Positions 1-7,926 of a stretch of 64,000 nucleotides of DNA are shown piece after piece. Location: NCBI GenBank assembly GCA_018649885.1, contig JABIHA010000138.1:1-64000 (forward strand). Reading direction: 5' to 3'. Numbering within the stretch: the stretch's first letter is position 1; each line of letters starts with the position of its first letter. The DNA is from Bacteriovoracaceae bacterium. GTDB lineage: Bacteria; Bdellovibrionota; Bacteriovoracia; Bacteriovoracales; Bacteriovoracaceae. A program made the position numbers and the translations under genes. The notes beneath the pieces are model-generated. The model did no database searches. It was not told where the DNA came from and saw only the letters and a list, made by a program, of their open reading frames with translations.

Positions 1-70
1 TGAAATAGAATTCATAATATTCCTTTTGGATGGATTTTTGTTTGGCGATAAAAATCATATCAAAAGAATT

Positions 71-99
71 AACTACGGCCATTACGCATGGCCGTAGTT
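71..99 (+). terminator. Perfect 12-bp stem-loop, probable terminator
   Basis: Arms AACTACGGCCAT (71-82) and its exact complement (88-99) flank a 5-nt loop. The arms end in A and T stretches and the plus strand continues with TTAT, so it could terminate transcription entering from the left edge. It could also act on the minus strand, downstream of the ankyrin gene. No transcript end is known. Confidence 0.45.
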
Positions 100-172
100 T
101 TATGAAATCATTCAACTATTTTCTTAAGTTAGCAGCATTCCTGCCAGTAGACTTTTACCAGTCTGCTGGTAC

Positions 173-1225
173 TTATTTCTTTTTTGCTTTCTTTCTAATT
201 TTTCGCTCAATTGACTCTTCATATTCATAATAGGGTGCCATGTATTCATATGTAGAGTCGTAGTCAAATTTGTCTTTGCAGTCTGGGCATTGATATACAG
301 CTGCGGATCGATCGCCGGGACTTGGGTTTCCTTTTAAAATTTTAAGCTTTTTGATACACTCTGGAAGGTAGTCGTTTCTTGAGTTTTGATCAATCCAATA
401 ACAATATTCCCTGTTGCCGATTTCCCAGCATGTATCACATTTAAAATTTACATACTTTGGAGAATTTCTACGTTTGTTTCTAGCAACTTCTTTTTCACCG
501 ATTAGTAGAGAGTATATTTTTTCAGCGGTTTTGATTTTACTCGTATGGATCATCATCATTCTGGCAAATGTTTCAGCATCATTTCCATTAAAAATTTCTA
601 AATCTACATTTGGTGAAAACTTAAGCAGGAGTTTTACAATTGGGAGGTTGACGCCAACAACGGCCTCCATTAGAGCTGTCCATCCATTTGATGATTGTTG
701 GTTAATACTTGCCCCTAAGTCCAAAAGCAATTTAACCGCTTCAATTTGAGCTCCTCTGATGGCCCATCGTAGTGGTGAGGCATCCGTTGCATCAAAAGTA
801 TCAACTACGGCACCACCCTTTATGGCCTTTTCAATTTGCTTTAAATTTCCAGAGTAGGATGCCTTTATCAGTAATTTATCCAGAGCAGAAGTATATTTGT
901 TATCTACCTTGGGTCTTGCCTGAACAATCTGTGCTAATTGCAAATGTTCTAGGATGAATTCGCTTGAGTACACAGATTTACTTGCACAGGTAATTGTGTC
1001 ATTTGTAACTATGGCCCCATACTTAAGAAGCATCTTAATGGCCTCAAGCTTTCCATGTTTAGCGGCCACACTGAGGGCAGTAAATTCAGCATCATCTAAA
1101 GTCTCTAACTTTGCTCCAGAATCTAGCGCTTTTTTTAATTTTTTTGTATTACCAGACTCAGCTGAAGCAAACATTAGCGAAGTGGGGTCTTCAAGATCAT
1201 TTTCACTTTTTCGTTTCTTTGCCAT
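173..1225 (-). CDS. Ankyrin-repeat protein with C-terminal CxxC pairs
   Basis: About 350 residues. Residues 15-240 hold several ankyrin-type helical repeats; the clearest lie near residues 48-78 and 150-210, with TALSVAAKHGKLEAIKMLLK and TALMEAVVGVNLPIVKLLL as typical units. Ankyrin repeats bind partner proteins. The C-terminal third carries two CxxC pairs (Cys263/266 and 313/316) that could form a zinc ribbon, followed by a Tyr/Glu-rich stretch and a Lys-rich tail. No signal peptide is seen, so it is probably cytoplasmic. I chose the ATG at 1225 because the protein then opens with a normal MAKKRK start; the frame stays open to a TTG at 1303. No strong ribosome site precedes either start. The partner is unknown. 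Confidence 0.75.
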   Translation of the reverse strand: MAKKRKSENDLEDPTSLMFASAESGNTKKLKKALDSGAKLETLDDAEFTALSVAAKHGKLEAIKMLLKYGAIVTNDTITCASKSVYSSEFILEHLQLAQIVQARPKVDNKYTSALDKLLIKASYSGNLKQIEKAIKGGAVVDTFDATDASPLRWAIRGAQIEAVKLLLDLGASINQQSSNGWTALMEAVVGVNLPIVKLLLKFSPNVDLEIFNGNDAETFARMMMIHTSKIKTAEKIYSLLIGEKEVARNKRRNSPKYVNFKCDTCWEIGNREYCYWIDQNSRNDYLPECIKKLKILKGNPSPGDRSAAVYQCPDCKDKFDYDSTYEYMAPYYEYEESIERKIRKKAKKK

Positions 1226-1350
1226 AAGATTCTTTGGGGGTATTTTAACATTGCACTTAACTTGTACATGATAGCATGAAAAGATTAATGCCTCTGAAGT
1301 CAAAAAAGAATTAGGTTTGTCTCTTTAGATATTTGGCAGGCAGACTATAT

Positions 1351-1598
1351 TTTAAAAACTCCCGCTAATAGTACCGGGTGGTTTGAAAATTTCCCCAAAT
1401 AATACCACTCCTTTTTAAATTCCCGCTAATGGTACCGGTAGGTCTGAAAATTTCTCCAAATAGTACCACTCTTTTAAAAATTCCCCCCAAAGGTACCGCA
1501 AGTTTATGATTTTTACGTAAATTTGAACCATTATTGCTGAAATTCCCTCTAAAAGTACCGGTGTTCTTGGAGGAAGCGGTACTTTTAGAGGGAATTTC
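1351..1598. repeat. Array of alternating 18-bp direct repeats, 61-bp period
   Basis: The gene-free stretch 1226-1787 contains this array. Two related motifs alternate. A-type (roughly TTCCCGCTAATGGTACCG) begins its CCC at 1361, 1422, 1483 and 1545. B-type (TTTCCCCAAATARTACCAC) begins its C run at 1393 and 1454. Steps are 32 and 29 bp, about three helical turns each, giving a 61-62-bp superperiod. The expected third B copy near 1515 is unrecognisable. An inverted A copy closes the array at 1577-1598. Such spacing suits multimeric protein binding, as in iterons or multi-site transposon ends such as IS21-type elements. No transposase of that type is adjacent. The minus-strand open frame across it appears to be a by-product of the repeats. 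Confidence 0.7.
1539..1598. repeat. Perfect 22-bp inverted repeat with 16-nt loop
   Basis: Positions 1539-1560 and 1577-1598 are exact reverse complements, each containing the A-type core of the neighbouring array (TTCCCTCTAAAAGTACCG). The pair could form a long hairpin, or mark one end of a lost mobile element. The sequence after it is not T-rich, so a simple terminator is unlikely. Confidence 0.75.
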
Positions 1599-1738
1599 AA
1601 GTTGGTGCCAAGGCCAGGTTTTCACTTTTACTGGGCGGGGATATAGATAATATCAATAAGTTAGATGTCTGAATGCGTAAAAAGACACGTTATAATTATA
1701 ATAAATACTGTAAAAATACATATTAATATGCTAGAATA

Positions 1739-1756
1739 ATGCGTAATAATACGCAT
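1739..1756. promoter_or_regulatory. Palindromic operator candidate upstream of HTH gene
   Basis: ATGCGTA-ATAA-TACGCAT is a perfect dyad ending 31 bp before the HTH gene's ATG at 1788. One further half-site, ATGCGTA, lies at 1673-1679. AT-rich -10-like hexamers (TATAAT at 1690-1695 and TAGAAT at about 1732) sit between the two. The placement suits autorepression by the downstream HTH protein, as is usual for toxin-antitoxin-like pairs. This is inferred from position and symmetry only. Confidence 0.5.
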
Positions 1757-1787
1757 GTTTGCCGATGAGCTTGGAGGAGGAGCAGCA

Positions 1788-2237
1788 ATGAAGATTAACC
1801 TGAATAGTTTGACCCAGTCTCAGATTGAAAGAAGGCTCGATTCTATAAGAGAAACCAAAGGGAAGACGGTTGTTTCAAAGGGCTGGATACAATACATAAG
1901 AAAAGCGATGGGACTAACTATTGAAGAGCTTGCAAAGCTAACGGGCCTATCGGCCAGGACAGTAGCACAAGCGCAAAGTAGAGAAGTCGAGGGGAAGATT
2001 ACTCTATCAACTTTGAAGAAGATGGCAGATGCAATGGAGTGCGATCTTGTATATTCATTAATACCTAAAAAAAGTGTGACAGAGACGATCAAAAATAAGG
2101 CAAGGGAAAAAGCGCGCAAAAGACTAGCTGAGGCGGGGCTCCACATGAAGCTAGAAGATCAAGGGGTCGAAGGCGCAATGGAAGAAAGGGTAGAGAGGTT
2201 AGCGCTAAAATTGATCGAAAATGGAGATGTTTGGTAA
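1788..2237 (+). CDS. Mobile mystery protein A (HTH, TIGR02612-like)
   Basis: 149 residues. The central part (about residues 35-85) is an XRE/Cro-type helix-turn-helix with GLTIEELAKLTGLSARTVAQ, followed by LSTLKKMADAMECDLVYSLIP. The N-terminal LTQSQIERRLDSIR segment and overall length match my recollection of the family annotated 'mobile mystery protein A', which travels with a Fic protein. The ATG at 1788 is preceded by a strong GGAGGAGGAG ribosome site; an in-frame ATG at 1755 lies inside the palindrome and lacks one. It probably represses the operon through the dyad at 1739-1756 and may act as the antitoxin-like partner of the Fic protein 31 bp downstream. That antitoxin role is inference. 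Confidence 0.82.
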   Translation: MKINLNSLTQSQIERRLDSIRETKGKTVVSKGWIQYIRKAMGLTIEELAKLTGLSARTVAQAQSREVEGKITLSTLKKMADAMECDLVYSLIPKKSVTETIKNKAREKARKRLAEAGLHMKLEDQGVEGAMEERVERLALKLIENGDVW

Positions 2238-2268
2238 TGGACACCAACTACCATGGAGATATTTAGTA

Positions 2269-2862
2269 ATGTCTATATTATTTTATAATAGAGATGGGCA
2301 AACACCTGTCGATGAATCAATACGTAAAGATCTAATTCCAGATCATATTAATGACATGACTGAATTATATGAATCGGAAATTGAAAATATTGCACTTGGT
2401 ATAGAGTGGGCGAAAACTACCAAGAAAAACCACAGGGATTACTTTACTTGGCTTGAAGTCCACAAGCATATGTTTAACGATGTTTGGAAGTTTGCTGGTA
2501 ACACAAGAAAAGTAGAACTTAATAATCCAGATTTCTTAATGCCCTATGAAATTCTTCCACAACTAAAAGATCTGCAGGAAAATTTAATTTTCTGGCTTGA
2601 AAACAAGACGTTTGATGACAGAGAATTAATGGCACGAGTGCATGAAAGACTACTGACTATTCATCCATTTAAAGATGGTAACGGTCGTTGGGCAAGGCTG
2701 CTAGTAAACATGATTTGTGAAAAACAGAATATAGAAGTTCCAAGCTGGGGAAAAGAGATTAAAGAGGATGACAAGAGAAGGAGCATATATATTTCAGCAG
2801 TAAAAAAGGCTCGGAAGGATGACGACTACGCCCACTTGATTTCAATTATGTACGAAAAATGA
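2269..2862 (+). CDS. Mobile mystery protein B, Fic-domain protein (TIGR02613-like)
   Basis: 197 residues. The Fic active-site motif HPFKDGNGRWAR is intact at residues 132-143, so the protein probably transfers AMP or a related group to a target hydroxyl. The N-terminal stretch (GQTPVDESIRKDLIPDHI) and FNDVWKFAGNTR at about 69-80 are typical of the family paired with mobile mystery protein A. I see no canonical (S/T)xxxE(G/N) inhibitory helix, so regulation may rest on the partner. The start ATG at 2269 has GGAGA about ten bases upstream; an earlier in-frame ATG at 2221 overlaps the HTH gene and would add residues unlike the family. The target is unknown. Confidence 0.85.
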   Translation: MSILFYNRDGQTPVDESIRKDLIPDHINDMTELYESEIENIALGIEWAKTTKKNHRDYFTWLEVHKHMFNDVWKFAGNTRKVELNNPDFLMPYEILPQLKDLQENLIFWLENKTFDDRELMARVHERLLTIHPFKDGNGRWARLLVNMICEKQNIEVPSWGKEIKEDDKRRSIYISAVKKARKDDDYAHLISIMYEK

Positions 2863-2892
2863 TAGAACATTAGAAATGAGAGTTATTCAACT

Positions 2893-3778
2893 ATGAACAA
2901 GCTTATTTCTTTAGCGACGACTATTTTGGTATCTACTGTAGCTATAAGCTCATGCTCCCATAACTCTTCACTGGACCTTAATTTAGTTAGGCAATGGAAT
3001 CCTCAAGATGAAAAACTTGAACCCTACCATGCTCCATACGTGTCGATATTTAGCTGCAACTCATGCAAACTCTATAGCATCTCCCACTTTTAAAACTATC
3101 AAGCATACAGTTAATACAAGCCCCCCAGAGTTAATAGTTCTTGAAGGATTTTCAAATAACAATAATGATCTTAGTCCTAAGTGGTTTTTAAATCGGGTGG
3201 GGAGATGCAAGAAATCTGAGTTTAAAAAATGTGGTGAACCAACATATGCGGCGATGATCGCTCATGAAAATGGAATTCCCTTTGTTGGAGGAGAGCCAAG
3301 TGATATAGAAATCTACCATGATCTAAAACATTACGGGTACCAAGAAATCGATATTCTTGGTTTTTATCTTCTACGACAGATTCCGCAATTAAAGAGATTA
3401 GGGAAATTAAAAACTAATGGTTTTCAAAGTCAGGGTGAGAGTCTTTTGGCGAATTTCGCTAGCGATTTTAACTTTAAATCATCTCCAAGCTTTGCCACCT
3501 TTTTGCGGTGGTATAACTCTCACAGGCTTGGTGATAAGGAATACCTCGACTTCACAACTATGGATGTCGCACCAAGTGATTATGATGGAGCATCGTATTT
3601 TCAAAAAATGTCAGCAAGAATTGGTGTAACAAGAGAACGTTTTATTAATACTGTTTTAAATGATGCATTAAAAAACTATAGTAATATTCTCATTATCTAT
3701 GGTGCTGGACACCTAGTAAAATCGAGAAAAGTATATGAAAAAGCCTTTGGTCAATCAGAGAATCTTAAAGTCTTTTAG
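2893..3778 (+). pseudogene. Frameshifted TraB/GumN-like secreted lipoprotein
   Basis: The first frame (from ATG 2893) encodes a lipoprotein signal ending ISSC and runs to about residue 50 (YHAPYV). The sequence continues sensibly only in the next frame, from about 3048 to 3778. Removing one base near 3045-3050 would join HAPYV to RYLAATHAN and give a protein of about 295 residues. Later landmarks are ELIVLEGF, GIPFVGGEPSD and a C-terminal IIYGAGHLVKSR. An early T-H motif and a late GxGHL motif are typical of TraB/GumN/Tiki-type predicted metalloproteases. The IS element inserted 120 bp downstream shows local disturbance. It is either a pseudogene or a sequencing error; the family call is tentative. 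Confidence 0.6.
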
Positions 3779-3857
3779 TTCTCATTATCAGTATTGGTTG
3801 CTGCTGTAGCGAACCTAATTGTTCAATTTACTGAGTCATATCGGGGAGCGTATTGCT

Positions 3858-3887
3858 GAAGCCCTATAAGATAAGTTATAGGGCTTC
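3858..3887. other. Perfect 12-bp stem-loop beside IS insertion site
   Basis: GAAGCCCTATAA (3858-3869) pairs exactly with 3876-3887 across a 6-nt loop. It lies 79 bp after the TraB-like frame and ends ten bases before the target duplication of the IS. No T-run follows on either strand, so a canonical terminator is not supported. It may be a transcript-end hairpin or the feature that attracted the IS. Confidence 0.5.
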
Positions 3888-3900
3888 ATGATAAAAAATC

Positions 3901-3943
3901 CGTATTGCCTCAATAAAAACGTAACCCTACTAAGAGATTTACA
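3901..3943 (+). repeat. IS left terminal inverted repeat
   Basis: It starts CGTATTGCCTCAATAAAAAC and continues through GTAACCCTA to TTTACA. It matches the reverse complement of the right end with a one-base gap after the first twelve bases and a few mismatches. Confidence 0.85.
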
Positions 3944-4144
3944 TAGTGTTGACTCAGCAAAAGATATTCTTAACTGGGATTTATTCTATGAGGCCTTTTC
4001 AAGTTCTTGTTTTTGTTTCAAAATTATCCTTATTACTTACTTTGAGTCACCTTGAAAAATGTAACCCAAATCAAAACCCAAAACCACTTTTTCCAAAAGT
4101 GTTGACTCACAATAAAGGTTACCCAAATAACAAAGGAATTTTCT

Positions 4145-5353
4145 ATGTCTTTAAAATTTAAGGTGGAATACCTTAAGGCCATTCGCGAGCGGTATTTCAA
4201 TTCTAATCGACCTCAAAAATCAAAGATCCTCAATGAGCTTTGTGAGGTCACCGGATACAACCGTAAATATGCCATAAGAATCCTTGCTAAAGGTCATCAT
4301 GAAGGCCCTAAGGCCTCAGGAAGATGCAAAGCATATTCTGATATAACCTTTTATCATCTAAAAAAACTTTGGCATCTGATGGGGAGAATCTGCTCTAGGA
4401 AAATGGTTGCTGGCTTTGAGACTTGGCTCAAATATTATAATGAACCTGGATTTGGGCCAATTGTTAAAGACGAACTACTTAGTATGAGTGCAGCTACAGT
4501 AGATCGATACCTCAATGGCTACAAGTCAAAGTTTGCGCGTACAAAGCGCTCAGGGACTGTTCGTGGCTGTAAGAAGTTTCAAAATACGATTCCTTTAAAA
4601 GACTTTACAATAAAAACTCAAAGACCAGGTTTTGTTGAGGCAGATACAGTTGCTCATTGTGGAAGTTCACTATCTGGGAAGTTTGCATGGAGTTTGACTG
4701 TAACAGACGTTTATTCTGGGTGGACTGACAATAGGGCCTTTCATGGAAAAACTGCTGATAATGTTCTTACGGCCATAATATCAATAGATAAGGGTCTCCC
4801 CTACACACTCCGATCTTTCAACTCAGACAATGGCACCGAGTTTTTAAATAACTACCTCGTTGAATTCTTCAGAGATCTGAAAAAAATTCCAATGACACGC
4901 TCGCGGGCCTACAGAAAAAATGATAATTGCCATGTAGAGCAGAAGAATTTCACACATGTCAGAGAGGTATTTGGGTATGAGCGATTTGAAAATGAGTTTT
5001 TAACTGATTATATGAATGATATTTACCAAAACTATCTAAATCCCCTACTAAATTATTTCACACCTCAATTAAAGCTGATTGAAAAAAAAAGAGTTGGTTC
5101 AAAGTATTATCGTAAGTATGGACCAGCTCAGACCCCGTATCAGAGGCTGTTAGCGTCACCTGATATTTCAATGAGACAAAAAGAATTACTCCGTAGATCT
5201 TATACGAAACTAAACCCAATCGAAATAAAAAGAGCACTTAGTAAAAAACTTTCAAATTTTAAAAAGATCTACGAAAGAATTGGCTCAGTAAGCTCAGATG
5301 ATGTGGAAGCCAGTTCTTTGAATATTGAGCATATATTAAAACTCTATGCATAG
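4145..5353 (+). CDS. IS transposase, DDE integrase-core type
   Basis: 402 residues. An N-terminal helix-turn-helix (about residues 24-50, ILNELCEVTGYNRKYAIRIL) precedes an rve-like catalytic core. The likely triad is Asp167 (VEADTV), Asp228 (NSDNGTEF) and Glu265 (NCHVEQKN), a D-60-D-36-E spacing in the range expected for retroviral-integrase-like transposases. The C-terminal region (about 290-402) is Lys/Arg-rich and probably contacts the ends. The gene fills most of the element at 3901-5507 and ends 154 bp from its right end. AAAGGA at about 4131 precedes the ATG. The frame is intact, so the enzyme could be functional. Confidence 0.9.
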   Translation: MSLKFKVEYLKAIRERYFNSNRPQKSKILNELCEVTGYNRKYAIRILAKGHHEGPKASGRCKAYSDITFYHLKKLWHLMGRICSRKMVAGFETWLKYYNEPGFGPIVKDELLSMSAATVDRYLNGYKSKFARTKRSGTVRGCKKFQNTIPLKDFTIKTQRPGFVEADTVAHCGSSLSGKFAWSLTVTDVYSGWTDNRAFHGKTADNVLTAIISIDKGLPYTLRSFNSDNGTEFLNNYLVEFFRDLKKIPMTRSRAYRKNDNCHVEQKNFTHVREVFGYERFENEFLTDYMNDIYQNYLNPLLNYFTPQLKLIEKKRVGSKYYRKYGPAQTPYQRLLASPDISMRQKELLRRSYTKLNPIEIKRALSKKLSNFKKIYERIGSVSSDDVEASSLNIEHILKLYA

Positions 5354-5467
5354 CTCGAACACTTAAGTCTTCCCTCTTGTTAAACAATATTTGATTTCTT
5401 GATAGGTGCAACTCCTTCCTTGATGATTCTTATGAAGAAAGAAGTTATAATATTATAGAGTCTGCCT

Positions 5468-5507
5468 TGTAACTCTCTAGGGTTACCTTTTTATCTGAGG
5501 CAATACG
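5468..5507 (-). repeat. IS right terminal inverted repeat
   Basis: Read on the minus strand it starts CGTATTGCCTCAGATAAAAA, then GGTAACCCTA and GAGTTACA. The outermost twelve bases are identical to the left end. AATC follows immediately outside on the plus strand. Confidence 0.85.
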
Positions 5508-5643
5508 AATCACGGAATAGTTATTCAGGATAAGGAAATTGCATCTTGAGTGAGCTGAGTATTGGCGATCATTTCAAAGCCGCCTTGGTATTTTATATTG
5601 CTATATAAGTCAACTAAAGTTGCAAATTGTTTATTATAATATA

Positions 5644-6819
5644 CTAAAAATCAAACCACTCTTCTTTGATAATCCCAAATCTAGCATGGTGATTAAGTAG
5701 GTAGTATATTTTCTTGCCATCAGAGTAATAGAGTTGGATTCCTGTGTTAGAGTACTTAAAAAATGCTGGGTATCTATTCCCCTTAGCATCTTCAAATTTC
5801 GTAGTGTCACTTGTATGATTAAAGTCAAATTCAGCTGCAGGATAATTAATTGTGTTAGGGTGTAGCCTGGTTTTATTGAAGCGTTTTTGGTCATCGATGT
5901 CCGCAAATTTTGTTGCAAAGACGACTTGCATTTTCGGCAGAAAAATTTGAATGGCCACATCACTCGATATCCCCCCGCCCCCATTTGTGAGTTTTCCTAG
6001 GTAAACTTTCTTTTTATCTATTTGTTCACTACTAAATATTGATCCAACTGGGTATCCCCACGAGAACATGCCAACATGTGAACACCTTTTTTTATCTCGT
6101 CCAAATATAGCACCATAGCAAAATGAGTATTGTTTCATAGCTCTAAAAAAATCAAGCTCCTTTATTTTAAATTCTCCGTAGCCAGAACCTTCTGATCCAA
6201 ACCAAATGCTGAGAGCACCTGTATCCATAAAAGTATTTTGAATATGACCAATTCCAAAAACGTGGCCGAGTTCGTGAATTAATGCTCTTTTAAGCAGATT
6301 AGGAGTAGACCAGCGGTTTTTAGCAAATATTTTCTCATCATCTCCTTTTATATAAATAAATCCTTTCGCCTTAAGGTTTACTTTGTCATATTTCTCTCTT
6401 ATTGCGATACCAACTAGATTTTCGTAATCACTCTGAAAATATTTTAATTCACTTTTGCTTAATGATCCTTTGCCCAGATAGAATCTTAAATCAGTTTTGT
6501 TACTACAGTTTTCATAGGTAAATGTTTGAACTCCCGCACCTAAGATGGTGTTATAACTCATCATAAATGAGTGATAATCTTTAAATTGATCTTGCCAATA
6601 AAAAAGTGCTCTTTTAATTTCTTGTTTGAATCTTTTTAAGTCTATTGAGTTTCTAGATTCATCAATTTCTACGCAATAGCTCACTTTTTTAGTATTTATG
6701 ACCCACCATGGATTACTATAGTCTGATCTCCAGCGTAACTCCCCGCCGTTGCCTACCCGAGTTTCTGCAAAGCTAAGAGAGCTTGATATTACCAGAGTAA
6801 TTAATATTAAATACTTCAC
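5644..6819 (-). CDS. Secreted matrixin-like zinc metalloprotease
   Basis: 391 residues with an N-terminal Sec signal ending near SLSFA. The zinc site HELGHVFGIGH lies at residues 182-192, giving the HExxHxxGxxH metzincin motif, and a Met (MD, residue 198) sits where the Met-turn may be. The 200-residue C-terminal part has no recognisable domain; it contains a Cys pair and Tyr-rich strands. The start overlaps the stop of the upstream TIGR02147 gene by 4 bp (ATGA), so the two are translationally coupled. It is probably exported to the periplasm or outside. The substrate is unknown. Confidence 0.85.
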   Translation of the reverse strand: MKYLILITLVISSSLSFAETRVGNGGELRWRSDYSNPWWVINTKKVSYCVEIDESRNSIDLKRFKQEIKRALFYWQDQFKDYHSFMMSYNTILGAGVQTFTYENCSNKTDLRFYLGKGSLSKSELKYFQSDYENLVGIAIREKYDKVNLKAKGFIYIKGDDEKIFAKNRWSTPNLLKRALIHELGHVFGIGHIQNTFMDTGALSIWFGSEGSGYGEFKIKELDFFRAMKQYSFCYGAIFGRDKKRCSHVGMFSWGYPVGSIFSSEQIDKKKVYLGKLTNGGGGISSDVAIQIFLPKMQVVFATKFADIDDQKRFNKTRLHPNTINYPAAEFDFNHTSDTTKFEDAKGNRYPAFFKYSNTGIQLYYSDGKKIYYLLNHHARFGIIKEEWFDF

Positions 6820-7655
6820 TGTATCTCCTCATTTTTTTGTTTTGATATTGGAAAAAGCTGAATTCCTAGCTGAAATAACTTTTGTTTTCCTTTCTGATCT
6901 AAGGCCTTAGAAAAGTCGTCAAGGAAACCCCTAATAAGTTTTTTTGCAACAGGAATATCTTCTTTATTCATTTTAATTAAAACTGATTGAAACTCTCGAA
7001 AATCCACTGAGAAATCAAAAAGTGCTTCTTTTGCACCATCCAGCATGTCTCGGTGGTATTTTTTGATGGCGATATTCGCCATATCATCTTCAGTTGAAAG
7101 CCGACCATTGTTAAGCTTAAGCTTTCCACTACTATCTCTTATTAGAAGTTCATTTTCTTCCAATATTTCAAGAGCTCTTTTTATATCACCCACATTTACA
7201 TGAGATTGAAAATTACTTTGTATCCAGCTAGGATCTTCAAAGAACTCATCTAAGTCGACCATCTCTCTTATTGAAAGAGTGTACCAATTAGAAAGAATTT
7301 CATAAGAGTGATTATCGCCAAGTACAAAATGTGTATCAGGATTTGATTTTTTTAACTTTTCCATAAGAAGTAGTCCCAGTCTTGGATCTTTTTTTATTTT
7401 TTGCAGTTGAATTAAATCCAAAAAGTATTCAAGGTCACTTTCATTAAACTCAAAATAATGAGTAAATTTTTTAACCATCTCTGCACCTGGATGGCGCTCA
7501 TTTTTAACTATTTTTGTAAGTGAAGATGTGGATTTAAGCCCTAAAGATTTGGCCCAAGCACCATAACTCCAGTTTTTATTCTTAAGTTTTTTCTTCTCAA
7601 AACTGTGAAGTAAAAAAGCGCGATAATCTGAAAATTTTCTAAGTTGTGTTTCCAT
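6816..7655 (-). CDS. TIGR02147-family regulator (DUF4423-like)
   Basis: About 279 residues. The opening FSDYRAFLLHSFEKKK, then WSYGAWAKSLGLKSTSSLTK (an HTH-like segment) and the all-helical remainder fit the TIGR02147 family, found mainly in Fibrobacter and Bdellovibrio relatives. These are predicted DNA-binding regulators, often encoded directly beside a secreted protein. Here the partner is the matrixin-like protease, whose ATG overlaps this gene's stop. The ATG at 7655 is the simplest start; a TTG at 7661, nearer the AGGTAAG ribosome site, is an alternative. The regulated target is probably the downstream protease, which is inference from context. Confidence 0.85.
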   Translation of the reverse strand: METQLRKFSDYRAFLLHSFEKKKLKNKNWSYGAWAKSLGLKSTSSLTKIVKNERHPGAEMVKKFTHYFEFNESDLEYFLDLIQLQKIKKDPRLGLLLMEKLKKSNPDTHFVLGDNHSYEILSNWYTLSIREMVDLDEFFEDPSWIQSNFQSHVNVGDIKRALEILEENELLIRDSSGKLKLNNGRLSTEDDMANIAIKKYHRDMLDGAKEALFDFSVDFREFQSVLIKMNKEDIPVAKKLIRGFLDDFSKALDQKGKQKLFQLGIQLFPISKQKNEEIQ

Positions 7656-7926
7656 GCCCAATTCTTACCTAGCCGTTGGCTAAAATCAATGGCCTTGTTG
7701 GCAAACTTAGGAAATACCCTTGGCTAAAGCTGCCAATAAATCTTTACGCAATACGGCTACTTATTGTTTTTACTCACTTGATCAGCAGCTCCTTGGCACT
7801 TTTTAAGGCCTGCCATGGAATGGGCCTTAAATGCTAAAATGACAACGCTATAAATATTAACATCACCTTCGACTCTTTAATTTTTCACATGTAGAAATGC
7901 CTCAGTAGAGAAGCTACAGAGCTGCT

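Larger units (their letters stand above)
3901..5507 (+). mobile_element. Complete insertion sequence, 1607 bp, 4-bp target duplication
   Basis: The element is bounded by imperfect terminal inverted repeats of about 40 bp that both begin CGTATTGCCTCA. The tetranucleotide AATC directly flanks it on both sides (3897-3900 and 5508-5511), the signature of a target-site duplication. It carries a single transposase gene. Subterminal direct repeats are visible on the left: GTGTTGACTCA near 3946 and 4099, and GTAACCC or GTTACCC near 3921, 4062 and 4126; these probably bind transposase. The intact frame and clean ends suggest a recent, possibly active insertion. The IS family is not assigned with confidence; an rve-type element of the IS481/ISNCY kind is most likely. 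Confidence 0.88.

Noticed and set aside
1351-1598. CRISPR-like array
   Set aside because: Repeats are degenerate, only 18 bp, of two alternating types with 11-14-bp intervals, and one is inverted. No cas genes are nearby.
1365-1625. 86-codon minus-strand frame across the repeat array
   Set aside because: Its periodic residues follow the DNA repeat; it has no ribosome site or protein-like composition.
3417-3629. 70-codon plus-strand frame inside the TraB-like gene
   Set aside because: Alternate-frame shadow of the better-supported reading.
7802-7831. 9-bp hairpin as a terminator for the DUF3820 gene
   Set aside because: The stem TTTAAGGCC is AT-rich at its base, has a 12-nt loop, lies 96 bp beyond the stop and has no T-run.
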